A DNA stretch of 64,000 bases from Berberis thunbergii. Lineage: Eukaryota > Streptophyta > Magnoliopsida > Ranunculales > Berberidaceae. Below the pieces are notes generated by a model. That model worked only from the letters and a program-made list of their open reading frames with translations, was not told the DNA's origin and made no database searches. Both the position numbers and the translations under genes were made by a program. The stretch is taken from contig QNQO01000653.1 in assembly GCA_003290165.1 (NCBI GenBank), positions 1 through 64,000 of the forward strand, in the 5' to 3' direction. How positions within the stretch are numbered: position 1 is the stretch's first letter; each line of letters begins with the position of its first letter. Below are positions 22,764 to 34,031 of this stretch, one piece after another.

Positions 22764-22920
22764 ATTATGTGGTGTTTATGGCATTGATTGCCATTGTAAT
22801 TTTTTATGACAGGTTCAGATAGGTTTCAATTTTTAAAAATACAGAGGAAACTCTGTCGAAATTTTGATTTTTTAGTTGTTCATGACATTGATTGTCATTA
22901 TAGTCACTTATCCTGTTTTT
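22764..22920. repeat. Partial copy of the 24.2-kb duplicated unit
   Basis: Shares TATTATGTGGTGTTTATGGC, TTTTTTATGACAGGTTCAGA and TTCATGACATTGATTGTCAT with the two units at 24211-24864, with scattered substitutions. It is the oldest-looking of the three copies. Confidence 0.65.
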
Positions 22921-23575
22921 TTTAGATACCCTTATTTTGATTTTGCTCAGTTTTGGTTTTAATTTAAGCTTCTTGAGGATCATTCACCATTTGCAAACTG
23001 CATCCATCTTTCTTACTATAAAGAAAGAAAAAGAAAATTCTTCTGTAGCTCAAAAACAGTAGAGTAGTAGTGTAGATTGTATGAGAACACTCACAATAAA
23101 GTGATTTGTCTCCAATCTCGAACTCACTTTAGCTCTCTCTCTCTCATTATCAGCTCATCTCTTCTATCTCTCAGCTGTGGTGGTGGTGGTGGTGGAGGTG
23201 GTAAGCAACCCTTTCCAAGCTTTAAACTTCTCTGCATTTTCAAGCTTTGATTTCACTTTTGGTGTTATTTTAGCATAAGCCCTAGAGTAGATTGTTTGTT
23301 TGGAATCAATTTCAGTGATTTGGGTATCATGATGTTGCATTGATTTTGATCTTTTTATAGACAAACATGCATTTTGATGGAATGAAATCACTCTAGCATT
23401 GGTTCCTTTGGGTGTGCTTTATAGTTTCGATTCTCTGAATATCTAAGCCAGGTGTTGCCTGAAAATCATTAGCAATGTATGATAACTTTATTTAAAAGAT
23501 GCAATTTTTTTCAATTACATTTTATTCAATTGGTAAAGTGAAAGGCACAATCAGATTTTAATGAGGCAATATTCA

Positions 23576-23960
23576 TTAGGCACGGAACTGGATGGGCTCT
23601 CTCAAAACAGAGCGTACCCTGTTTGCTGCTGCTGTTACGCGGGTTCTGCTGATGCTGCTGCGTTGCGTTGCGTTGCCGCTGCTGTTGCTACTGCTGTTCT
23701 GTTTTGTTGTTGCGGCATTGCGGTGCTGCTGTCTGTCGCAGCGTTGTGGACACGCCCTGAAGAGGCTGTTTTGTTTGTTTTTCTGAGTGCTGCGGTTTTG
23801 ATTAGCTTGCGGCCAGCTGAAATGCTGCTGCACGCGGTTGGAGAGTGTGTATGCGGGTTGTTTTGGGCAGTTCGGTGTACTTTCGAGCTTTGTCGCAGGA
23901 ACGCGCGTAGTGCTGCATGTTATACGGCTGCGAAACAGAGATTGCGGGTACTGTCCGGGT
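23576..23960 (-). repeat. CAG/CTG-rich dispersed repeat, copy 1 (inverted relative to 40.3 kb)
   Basis: The reverse complement aligns with 40285-40620. Shared blocks include TACGCTCTGTTTTG followed by GAGAGCCCATC, and ACTGCCCAAAACAACCCGCA against ACTGCCCAAATCAACCGGCA. The centre is a run of imperfect CAGCAG/CAACAG units. Open frames on both strands (a 157-residue one on plus) come from the triplet bias and are not treated as genes. Confidence 0.65.
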
Positions 23961-24210
23961 TGCTGGGAGCTGACTGTGAGCGGATTTCAGTTGTTTTTGC
24001 TTTAAGTTTTGTAATGGCTTTTCATTGTTTTTAGTTTTTTTCTCATTTGGCTTTCATACGGGTAACGTCGTAATGTACCCCCGTACCGTTTGTACGTCAT
24101 TGAGAACTTGCAGTACAAGCATCGAAATCTGGGATCCCTTTTCTCCTTAAGAATAAAATCTCTGATGTACTTAAATGTTTTATACTGCAATATTTTGATA
24201 ATTAAATGAT

Positions 24211-24864
24211 ACTTTTGGTGTGGAGATATTATGTGGTGTTCATGGCATTGATTGCCATTGTAATTTTTTATGACAGGTTCAGACAGGTTTCAATATTTAA
24301 AAATACAGAGGAAATTCTGTCAAAATTTTGATTTTTTAATTGTTCATGACATTTATTGTCATTATAGTCACTTATTTCTTATGACATGTTCAGATAAATT
24401 ACTTTATTCAAAAAATGACATTGTTTTTTGATATAATGATATTGTGTGCATGTCTCTTTGACTGTTTAATACCATGTTCTACCATCAAATCTCTTTTAAT
24501 ACTGAAAACGTTAATTATATATTGCGTTGAGGCAGCAATTTTTTGTGAATGTCAAATTATATACTTTTGGTGTGGAGATATTATGTGGTGTTCATGGCAT
24601 TGATTGTCATTGTAATTTTTTATGACAGGTTCAGACAGGTTTCAATATTTAAAAATACAGAGGAAATTCTGTCAAAATTTTGATTTTTTAATTGTTCATG
24701 ACATTTATTGTCATTATAGTCACTTATTTCTTATGACATGTTCAGATAAATTACTTTATTAAAAAAATGACATTGTTTTTGGATATAATGATATTGTGTG
24801 CATGTCTCTTTGACTCTTTAATACCATGTTCTACCATCAAATCTCTTTTAATACTGAAAACGTT
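24211..24864. repeat. Tandem duplication, two units of about 300 bp offset by 352 bp
   Basis: 24211-24512 and 24563-24864 are nearly identical, from ACTTTTGGTGTGGAGATATT to TTTTAATACTGAAAACGTT, with only a few substitutions. The near-identity points to a recent duplication. No coding content. Confidence 0.8.
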
Positions 24865-26897
24865 TAAATATACGAGGTACAAATGCTTATGACAAGTTTA
24901 AATATTGAAAAAATGAGAATCTCTGTCAAAATTTTAAATATTTTTTAATTTTTGTAAAAAAATCATCTTGATATTCTTCTAAACCAAATGTGCTATTCTG
25001 TTTGCCCTTTTTATATTTCTTCAACTGCTGCTTTACTAAATCGGCATCAATTTCAGTCAAAACTCACTTGGACAAACATGTGATATTTTTTAATATTGAA
25101 TTCTTTCCTTCTTATTTTTAGTTAAGCTGACATTTGATGGAGATTAAATTCCTTAGCACATTGGTTGCGTTGATCAGTTTTATTAACAGTGTTTTACTAT
25201 TCAAGAGTATTAACGTTTACAAAATTCATTCATCATAACTGTTGTAATAAACAGTTATGCAAGTGTTTTTAGAAATCGAAACAAAACCCCAAATGTGAGT
25301 ATTCGACATAGCCATGAAAGTAGGATGTAATTTGCAATAGTGCCAACGGCACGGATATTACACTAATTTTTGACATGTTACAATATTTGTAGTAGTTTAG
25401 TTAAGTAGCTACTATTTTTGTATGATATAATTACTAACATCTGCGAACCCTTCTCAAACTCTTACTAAGATAATCTCAACCCCTTTCCTATATAATAACA
25501 TCTATTTGTTTGGATAAAAAAACAAAAAAAGAAAAAAAATCTCAAACTCTCCCTCCCTCTACGAACTCTCCTTCCCTCGACCATAATCTGTAGGTTATGG
25601 TTTTGACTCTCTCGAATTTGATTGGTGAGGCAGAAAGTTTCGACTTCATCTCTTTACTCTCTCGCTTCAACTCATCGGCGATCGCTCCAACTCTTTACTG
25701 ATTCTTCTTCTTCCACTAACTTGCACGAATTTGTGTTATCCATTTTCTCATTTTGTGTGTTTCAACTAATTTAAAGTTCATATCAAGAGTTTTGTAGGAT
25801 TCGGTGATTGAACTCAACTTGTTGATCTAATTGTATGCCAGATGTGAAATTCTAACCATTATTTGGTAATTTTGGTTTAATATATGAAGTATTTGTTATG
25901 CAACGATTATGAGGATGAATTGTTGGTTCAGTGAGGCTTGCTGAAATTTTGATTGTTGTGATCATTTACGTGTTATGAAGCATATCGTGGATTTAGAGGT
26001 TGATTTGGTTAGAATTGGGCAATTAATGATGTTTGATTTAGAGAGATCTGAATATTATGAGGAATGTTAGGGCACATTATGACATTATATTCATAGTTTG
26101 ATTTAAACAATTCTACAAATTTTCCGGTTCCAAGAAATTTTATTTTACTGTATGATGTGTAGTTGATTATAGAAGTGAAAAATGCAATACATAGTATTAT
26201 GAATGCTGGTATGCTAAAAATTTGTTGGTATACACTTGGTAATAGTTTGTTTTAATGCAACTTGTAGATGTGAGATTTGAGAATCATGAAGTGCTAGGAT
26301 GCCCGGAGACAACTGTGACACGCTCTAGTAAAATCATCAGCTATTCATCAAGTACCACACATACATAATGATAAACTCCATAAAAATGAGTAAATTCATG
26401 ATTTTTTAATAATTATTTTTAGTTAAACCATGAACTACTAATGAATCATGCATCCTTGAAAAAAATCTAGTAGTTAAAATTATTGAAAAGGATCTAATAT
26501 CAATCATAGTAAGCTTTTAGTCTTGAGAAGATCACTTTCTAGTACCAGTACGACGGTTTTGAACCAAAGAGTCCAACCTCAATAGGAGTTTGAAAGGTGA
26601 TAATGATGAACAAGAACAAAAGGTTGGTAGAGGATAAAAAGAAATGGTCTCATGTTGATAATTTATGCTGGTTCATCTGTAATGTTGAGTTTAGTGATGG
26701 TTGTTGGTACATCTTGTCCAGCGGTTTTGAATACTTGAAATGACCTCTTTGCATATTCAGCCTAGTTGAAATTTATTTTCGAAGCTTTGAAGATTATAAT
26801 GGCTAAAGTGCTCAGGCCTTGATAAGCATTCAACCACACTCCCAGATGTAACATTCAATAGAATTTGAAATCATATTTGTTACATAATTAAATAGGT
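24865..26897. other. Gene-poor region
   Basis: AT-rich sequence with a CT-rich leader-like stretch at about 25535-25720. No exon, RNA gene or bounded transposon is recognised. Confidence 0.4.
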
Positions 26898-27550
26898 CTA
26901 GTTAACAAGAGCACAAACCTTCCTAATCTCTCCCTGACTCCCAGTTTTGATTCCAACCTTGAGCAGCCTTTCCATGGATTGACCGAATTCAGTGAAAAAT
27001 TTATTTGCCTTGTGCATCTCATCGACAATGTTTCTATAACCCTTGTTGGTTAGAAGTGCAACATCAGATGTGATCAAACCCTTGTTTGCTTTAGGATTGT
27101 ATAGTAATTGGTGTCAAAGGTGTGTGAGCTCTGAGGGTCCTTCTCTATGATAGTGTTGTGTTGTAGCATTATTAGAGTATTTTATTCTTAAGAAGGCAAC
27201 ATAGGTTGGATCTAGCGAAGTGTCAGCGTTCCTGTGAAGTTGTAGAGTGCTCACGAGAAAACAATGCCCTAGTACCAATTATATGTCCACGTACATATAT
27301 AAAAGCAATTGTCATAAATGTCAATATTTCACAATTTCATTGATAAATAAATAAATGATTAAATTTTATGGTCTTGATACATACCAGTTAATACCACCAA
27401 GTCACGGACAATCATTCCTTTGTTGGTAAAGTTTTGCCTGAGGCCGGTGAAGTTCAAGGTTGGGGCAGGAATATTGGCTGGGACCTCTAACGCAAGCGAC
27501 ATGGTTCCTTCTCTTCTACTGAAAAGTACTTCCCATAAGGGCTTGTTAAA
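26898..27550 (-). pseudogene. Class III peroxidase, 3' exons of a broken gene
   Basis: The first visible exon (27550-27385) starts after a good acceptor and reads LWEVLFSRREGTMSLALEVP, then NIPAPTLNFTGLRQNFTNKG and DLVVLTG, ending at a GTATGT donor. The next exon (about 27269-26898) holds GHCF, LYNFTG, DTSLDPTYVAFLR, SSHTFDTNYYTIL, GLITSDVALLTNKG, FFTEFGQSME and a C-terminus GEIRKVCALVN before a stop. These match the distal-helix-to-C-terminal half of secreted plant heme peroxidases; GHC lies just after the proximal histidine region. Several frameshifts break the last exon. The exons with the signal peptide and distal His were not found. Probably non-functional. Confidence 0.8.
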
Positions 27551-30500
27551 CTGCGAAAATACATTACGTTAAATGCATGTACCGTTAAATTTAAGATTAT
27601 GTTTTTGTGGCCCTGTTTTGGTAAAATTTTAGACCTGAAGTACCTGTAATTCTGATTATCACAGGAAGAGAGGCACAACTGACTGAATAATACTGACATA
27701 CCCCACAAGTTATGTTTACAACAAACTTCACCCAAAACATACACTACTCATTCTTTATTCCATAAGAGGACACACCGGCTTTGTTTCTCATTTGTACATG
27801 ATAAATTTGCTTTCTGACTGCATAACTTCAACTTCAACCCTGAAGGCCGATGATACCTGACAATAGACAATGAAGGGAAAAATTAACACAAGCAAATTGG
27901 ACTGGTCATGTGGTTGTGCTGAGGTTTAAAACCGTAAAAGGCAACAATATGCTCACCGCAAGCAATCCTGCCTCCAACATTTCTAGTGGTCTTGCTGAGT
28001 TCATGTCACACACCTTAGAATGCAACTTGTTTACAAATTAGGAGTTACTTGCCAGTTTGAATTGTTGAAAATGCCCTATGTGATTCTTAGATAAAATTGA
28101 GTTCCATTTGTTTGATGCCCAGTGCATTCAACTACATCTTTCCAAACATATTTGACATTTGTATCATTGTGTGGACTGAGAATTCTAGAGATTAATAACT
28201 TTGAAGACCAGTTATCCCGATATTTATGTTCCACTGAAAACTCAGAACTAGTTTTTAAACATATGATGATATATAGTCTAACCTCCGTATGTCATTAAAG
28301 AAATTTATCTACTACAAGAAAGTAAACAGTACCTTTTAACATAGTTCAATCTGCACAGAAGACCGTGACAAGTAGATTTACATTTTTTTGTCTGAATAAA
28401 CACTAACCAATATGCAGTGCATATTTATCCACTGAAAATTTAATGTGGCTTTTCCTTTGCCCTAGCTACGCGTATGTGGTTTTGTATCATTTTTACCATT
28501 AAAGACACCTATGAAGATTGAATCAGATTAGATATGTTGACTATGTATCATTCATTGCATCTTAAATTGTTACAAAGCATCATAAACTGTCCTCGTGGAT
28601 CATCTCTAACATATAATACTTGAGAGTTTATGGTCATATAGACTTCAAATCACTCTTTAGTCTTTACTAATTGACTTGCAACCGTCTGCTTCAGGCAATG
28701 ATAAATGTTGGAGGGCAATCACTAAATGCAAAGACAATTGATCATTTCATTTTGAGACTGCCTTATCTGACAAAATATGTAAGTAATGTTCATCTCTAGC
28801 TGGTTCTACATATTCTCCTTCACTATGGGTTCAATGAACATTCTCTAGAACTGAAATTGTGAAATCGTCCACATAATGAAAATTATCTTATTTTTTATTT
28901 ACTATGGACTTTCGAGGCATACTCAAAAGGTGTTAAAAATTATGAGATGAAGGCACATAGCATTTTTGGAATGGAATGGTCTAAACCTTAGGTTATATTG
29001 AGCTCTCGTGTGGAAGTTAGTCCTCTCTTGCTGTAAGTTTGGTCACATCTTACACAAAAACAAAAAAAGTATTCAACCTTCAAATCTACTATTAGAAAGC
29101 ATTGATCTGTTGTTGTTTGTCAACCATTGAGTAGCTCAACACCTGTGCTATGTTGCACTATGTCCCTGACAAACACAAATTTTTTTAAATGAAGGTGAGC
29201 GTATATACAGCATCTGATGTAAAAAATGAATTGGAACCAACAAAGAAAGACTACCTACAAGCAGCAGTTTCCATCACAAAAGCGAACAAGTAAGCCTTCC
29301 CTGAGCTATTGGATTGGTACCTACTCAACTTTGCCAAGGACATGGAATCATTCCTGGATTGGGTCTGTCTGCATTTACCCTCTGACTTACTAAATGAAGC
29401 AATTTGTTGTCTGGAAAAAGGGAGAGCAAAGCCTCTTTCTCAGTGATTTTTATACCCCTTAAACTATTTGCATTGATTGTCTACTGAGTTTTGATTATCA
29501 TGGCTGATGTCTCGGTGACATTCATGTAATTGATGAATTGAGAATTTATAGTTATTTGCTATGTGTATTACAAATTTTATTGAATGGATACATGGGGATG
29601 GTTTCACCTATACCCAAGGAAACGTTAGAAATGTTGGTTCTACATCTAACTCAGCTACAACTATAGGTTCCAAAAACACCGAAGTTAGTTGTGAATTACT
29701 AAGCTTGGAGCTTGAAGTAGTAGCCAAGGGGCGAATGGTCTTGGACAAGCATCATGAACTTTTTCATGGAAACGAAGTTGATGAGGTGGAAGAGAAAGTG
29801 TTGTTGCATGAGATAGTAAATTACAATGCTGCTTTATACTTGGGAAAACAAGGTGGTGCAACCTGTTTTCGAGACATTGGCAAGGGTGGCTTTGTAGTGT
29901 GGTTGAAGGCACTGATCAAATACCTATAAGTTAGTAACTCATGTTTACTTTTACCATTTTTTTTAGATTTTTGTCCTTAAATAGTTATTGTTAAACACAT
30001 AATTAGCGGAGGACGGATTTTCTGACCTACAACAAGGTTGGAAGAATATGTTCTGCATTTTCTCTATGGTTTTCCACCAAGAGAAGATGCTGGCCAATAT
30101 AGTATAAAATATTTCCAACTCATTGGGATGGTTTGAATGATGGCATCATATAGTTTTGTGGCATATGAATTTACGGGTATCCAGATTCACGAGCTATAAC
30201 TTGTTAACAATTGTTCGTATCTTTTATTGCAGGAATCCTGAGCTGAGAGGAAAGCTTTAAAGATATAGATAGGCATGTTTGTCAGAAGGTTGCTAGGGAA
30301 AATAAGGTTCTTCAAATGTAGAGACACTATAAATATTTTCTTAGTTTATCTACCCCACAAACTATAAATATTGTCTGTATTGAGCTTCTTGGTTGTAAGA
30401 TTTTTGGTATTTGTTTTATTTCAACAATATATTTTCAGACTACACTTGGTACGTGTCGACATAGGATGCTTTTTTTTTGGTTAGTCAAATATCATTCTTT

Positions 30501-31424
30501 TGTGGGAAGGTGCTCGCATTGATTTGGAAAAAAAACATTCAATCTGACTCTCTTCTAGACTCCTTAATTTGCCTTATGTTTGGTCACATCTTGCACGAGT
30601 GCATTGTTTGCAATTTTTTGGACGTGGGGAAAATGAGCAACACTTCCAAAAGCATTGGTGTCTAGGTCAAAGAATGTGCGCTATTTTGCATAATTTTTTT
30701 ATGTGTAGTATCCATTTTTTAAGATTTTTTTCATTGGAAATTGTTATAAGTTACCCATAGTTTTTACATAATACAAAGCAAAATTGAGTATAAACTTCAT
30801 TTGAAATTAGTATTAGCTAGTGTATGTAACTATTTAAAATTTAGTATTAGTTTTATCATATTGCAATTTTTATTAATATAGATTGGTTGATGATATAATA
30901 TTAGCATCAGCTCATTTGGTATGGGTACAAAAGTATTACAATTCATTTTAACAACATGTAAAAGCTATAGCAAAAATCCGTTTATGGGGTAGTGCCAATA
31001 AGAGTGCTTTTGCCATTGCCGTGATTTTACTTCTTTTGTACATTTTGATGGTTTATATCAGCTGGAGAGGTGGTGCAGGCCAAATTCCTGTTTTAATACT
31101 GGCTTTGGAACATGCTTTTTGGCTCAGGTGATATAACTTTGGAACATGCTTTTTGGCTCAGGTGATATAACAAAAAGCCTTTTTGAGTATTTAGATCTTG
31201 CTATTGGAGATAGTGTCTTTATAATAGACAACATGACCAGCCCTTTTGGATGGACAATTTTCAAATCTGGAACAGGAGGTTTTATTTATTTATTTATTTT
31301 TAATTTTTACCTTTAACCTTCTCCACCTCATGCGCCATCTTAGTTCAAACCTGTGACGTGTGAGATGTATAAAAAAAAAAATGACAACAGGAAAAATGAT
31401 GTTTTTCTCACCCAAAATATCATT
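27551..31424. other. Unassigned region upstream of the CACTA element
   Basis: The longest open frame is 29561-29929 (122 residues, acidic, no recognised domain). Exon-like text lies near 29190-29400 (MKVSVYTASDVKNELEPTKK) and 30990-31290, but no product could be identified and frames are interrupted. Upstream peroxidase exons were looked for here and not found. Confidence 0.35.
31103..31171. repeat. Perfect tandem duplication of 34 bp
   Basis: CTTTGGAACATGCTTTTTGG plus CTCAGGTGATATAA occurs twice in a row. It is a young local slippage or repair duplication with no evident function. Confidence 0.8.
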
Positions 31425-31438
31425 TTCTATTGTCGGGA
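31425..31438 (-). pseudogene. 3' piece of tRNA-Glu(CTC), split by the CACTA element
   Basis: On the minus strand this is TCCCGACAATAGAA, the end of the T-stem and the 3' acceptor strand plus discriminator. It pairs with the 5' acceptor strand TCCATTG at 44007-44013 on the far side of the transposon, one C-A mismatch in seven. The last three bases (GGA on plus) are the target duplication. Confidence 0.75.
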
Positions 31439-31449
31439 CACTACAAAAA

Positions 31450-32032
31450 ATGTAGTCTAAAACGACACTCTCAAGGCGGCGTTTCAAAGAAAGCGCCGGT
31501 AAAACAGAATCAATAACGACGTTTAGGATACCAAGCGCCGGTAATAAACTGGGCGTAAAACACTGCCGGCGTTTTTACTAAAGCGCCAGTAAAGAGCGAC
31601 ATAAACCGGCGTTTTTGGATTAAAGTGCCGGTATAAAGAAACCAATACCGGCGTTTAGTTACAGAAGCGCCGGTAATGATAAAAACTAAAATAATTTTTT
31701 TTTTTTTTGGAAAAACGCCGTATTAGATGTAATTAAGCGCCGGTAAAGAGTGAACAATGCCGGCGTTTGTAGTGAAGAGCCGGTACAGAATGACCTAGGC
31801 CGGCGTTTTCGTGAAAGCGCCGGTAATGATAAAAACTAAAATATTTTTTTTTTGGGAAACGCCGTATTAGATCTAATTAAGCGCCGGTAAAGAGTGAACA
31901 ATGCCGGCGTTTTTAGTAAAGCGCTGGTACAGAGTGACCTAAGCCGGCGTTTGCGTGGAAGCGCCGGTAATGGCAGCTATTACCGGCGCTTCGTCTTCAA
32001 AGCGCCGGGCAAGATAAAAAAACTCTCCATCC
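31450..32032. repeat. Left subterminal repeat array of the CACTA element
   Basis: More than a dozen copies of a short palindromic motif, ACCGGCGTTT and its complement AAGCGCCGGT, spaced about 20-40 bp and in both orientations. A longer unit containing TGATAAAAACTAAAATA and AAACGCCGTATTAGAT is itself repeated (about 31676 and 31828). The array resumes at 33277 after the nested hAT element. Confidence 0.85.
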
Positions 32033-33268
32033 TAGGGCTGGGCATCCCATCCTGCAATCCCGATCCCGTCCCGTCCTGATTTTTCCAGGTCTTAATGGGA
32101 TTGAATAATTTCATCCCGTCTCGATCTAGAATGGGATGAGATGAATATTTTCAATACTGCCAACCCCGTCCCGTCCCAAGCTAATTTTTCACTCTGGTAT
32201 TGATGAGTATTTTCCAGATTACATCCCTCAACTTTCTGCCATTTAAACATTTAGAAATACCTACAATGCAGGTTTGGTAGCATATTTTTTGTAGTTACCT
32301 ATTACATAATTACTACATGAATATTAAACTCTCTCAAAGTTCAATTTGTATCTGATTTTTTTTCTATTATCTTCCTAGCTACTAGATCATCAGATGATGG
32401 AACATGTCGTATCTGGGATATTAGGAATACCTATGCTAGTTCTCGCATTTACATTCCAAAGCCTTCAGATGCTATCACTTTTTTGTTTCAAGTTTACATA
32501 ATGTGTTTTGGTTGGTTGGTTGGCTAGGGTTTTTGGAATTTGGTAACTGAAATCTTAACTTGTAATTATATGCAGGGAAGAGCAATGGTCCCTCAACTAG
32601 CACCACGCTCTCAACTAGCACTGTTCCCTCAACTAGTACTGATCCACCAAGCCACCAAATATTGTGTTGTGCATATAATGTTAGTGGAACGGTTTTTGTC
32701 ACTGATAGCTCAGATACCTATGCAAGGGTAAAACTGAGTGTTATTCTTTGCGTTGTGTACATTATGTTTGTTTAAACTTGTTCTTCTATACTTAGCAAAT
32801 ATATTGTTCAAGATTGAAATGCACTGTTGGATGCATAGTTTCTTCTTTAAGAATAAGCAATTTGCAGGTGTGGAATGCTTTGAAGTCTAACACAGATGAG
32901 TGCAAGCAACCAAATTCTGAGATTGATTAAAGAAAATGAAATGCATATAATCCGAGCATGTTGATCTCGTCCCGTCCCGTCCCGTATTGATCCCGTATGA
33001 ACGGGATGGGATAGGGATGGGTTTATCGATCTCGTCCCATCCCGTCCTGTATCGATCCCGTATGAAGGATGAAGGATCGATGTTGACCTTCGGTTGACTC
33101 CGCTAGTGGTCCATCTGCTGACTTTCCCTCGGCTGAATGCTCACGGGGCCATCCAGTTGAGCACGCCAGATTGTCTGGGTTCCCTTTATGATGATTTCAA
33201 ATCCCGTATGAACGAGATGGGATAGGGACGGGTTTATCTCGTCCCATCCCGTCTCGTGCCTACCCCTA
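32033..33268 (+). mobile_element. hAT element nested in the CACTA subterminal array, carrying captured WD40 exons
   Basis: Termini TAGGGCTGGGCATCCC (left) and, read inward from the right, TAGGGGTAGGCACGAG. The imperfect 8-bp target duplication is CTCCATCC (32025-32032) and CTTCAACC (33269-33276), 6 of 8 matching. Subterminal regions are rich in CCCGTCCCGT/GATGGGAT. No transposase frame. The middle holds three exons and their introns from a host WD40 gene, so it is a Pack-type element. It interrupts the GCCGGCG array, so it arrived after that array existed. Confidence 0.8.
32389..32932 (+). pseudogene. Captured exons of a BRWD/PHIP-like WD40 gene
   Basis: Three exon-like pieces with splice sites. 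Exon 1 from 32389 after TTCCTAG reads SSDDGTCRIWD and RIYIPKPSDAIT, a WD40 strand. Exon 2 at 32576-32728 after TGCAG reads HQILCCAYNVSGTVFVTDSS, then DTYAR, and ends at a GT donor. Exon 3 from 32868 after TTTGCAG reads VWNALKSNTDECKQPNSEID and a stop. The order and wording match the WD40 region of plant bromodomain/WD-repeat (PHIP-like) proteins as I know them. Introns are retained, so capture was from genomic DNA and not from mRNA. It is a fragment only and not expected to work. Confidence 0.75.
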
Positions 33269-33276
33269 CTTCAACC

Positions 33277-33790
33277 CATTCTGCTGATGAAAAAAAATTA
33301 TATTTTCTACAACGCCACTTTAGATGTTACAAGCGCCGGTATTGGTTACCCTTAACCGGCGTTTGTGTTATGAAGCGCCGGCCGAGATAAAACCCCGCCA
33401 TCCTATCGCAAACAGAATTGTGTTTTTTTGAAATGCCCATAGTGGCTGTAAATAAGCGCCGGTCAAAAGCTTACACTACTGGCGCTTCAAAACAAAAGCG
33501 CCGGTTAAGGGTAACCACTACCGGCACGTTATTTAAGAAGCATCGGTAACGATAAAAAACCCGCGCTGGTAACGATTAAAAACCCGCGAAATAAAATTTT
33601 GGGTTCAAAAACGCCGGTTTAGATGTACTAAGCGCCGGTAAAGATCTAACAAGACCGGCGTTTCATGTAGAAGCGCCGCGAAAGAGCGAAAAAAAAACCC
33701 GCGAATTATCCTGCTAATAAAAATAAAATTTAGTTTTAAAAACGCCGTATAAGACGCTGAAAACGCCGGATTAGAGTTTTTATAAAATCT
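33277..33790. repeat. Left subterminal array, inner part
   Basis: Continues the GCGCCGGT/ACCGGCG motif array after the nested hAT, with slightly degenerate units (AACGCCGGTTTAGATG, AAACCCGCGAA). It ends where a CT-rich leader begins. Confidence 0.8.
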
Positions 33791-34031
33791 CTACAGCGCT
33801 AACAAACCGTCGATTCCATTCCCTTATTCGATTTCCTTCTTCGATTCCCTCCTTCCTGCGATTCCATTCCCTCCTTCCTCCTTCCCTCTCCTTAGCGCTT
33901 CGTGACTTCGCTCATTCCGTCTTCCCTCCTTCGCTCTCTGTCTCTCTGTTGAAATCTGTCGAATACTGTGGTGGTGGTAGTGGTACTCATTCAAGAGCAT
34001 TCGAATAGCAACCAAAGAGAAGAAGCTCAAG
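33791..34031 (+). other. Probable 5' untranslated exon of the CACTA gene
   Basis: CT-rich leader (TTCCCTCCTTCCTCC and related runs) ending GAAGCTCAAG followed by GTACAATCG, a plausible donor. A long AT-rich intron-like stretch (34032-35758) follows, and an acceptor-like GATAG precedes the next open frame. The minus-strand frame here is a shadow of the pyrimidine tract. Confidence 0.5.

Noticed and set aside
23561..24034. 157-residue open frame on the plus strand, Cys/Ala/Leu-rich
   Set aside because: It runs through the CTG/CAG repeat and is open because of the triplet bias; the antisense strand is equally open and the homologous repeat at 40.3 kb does not preserve this frame.
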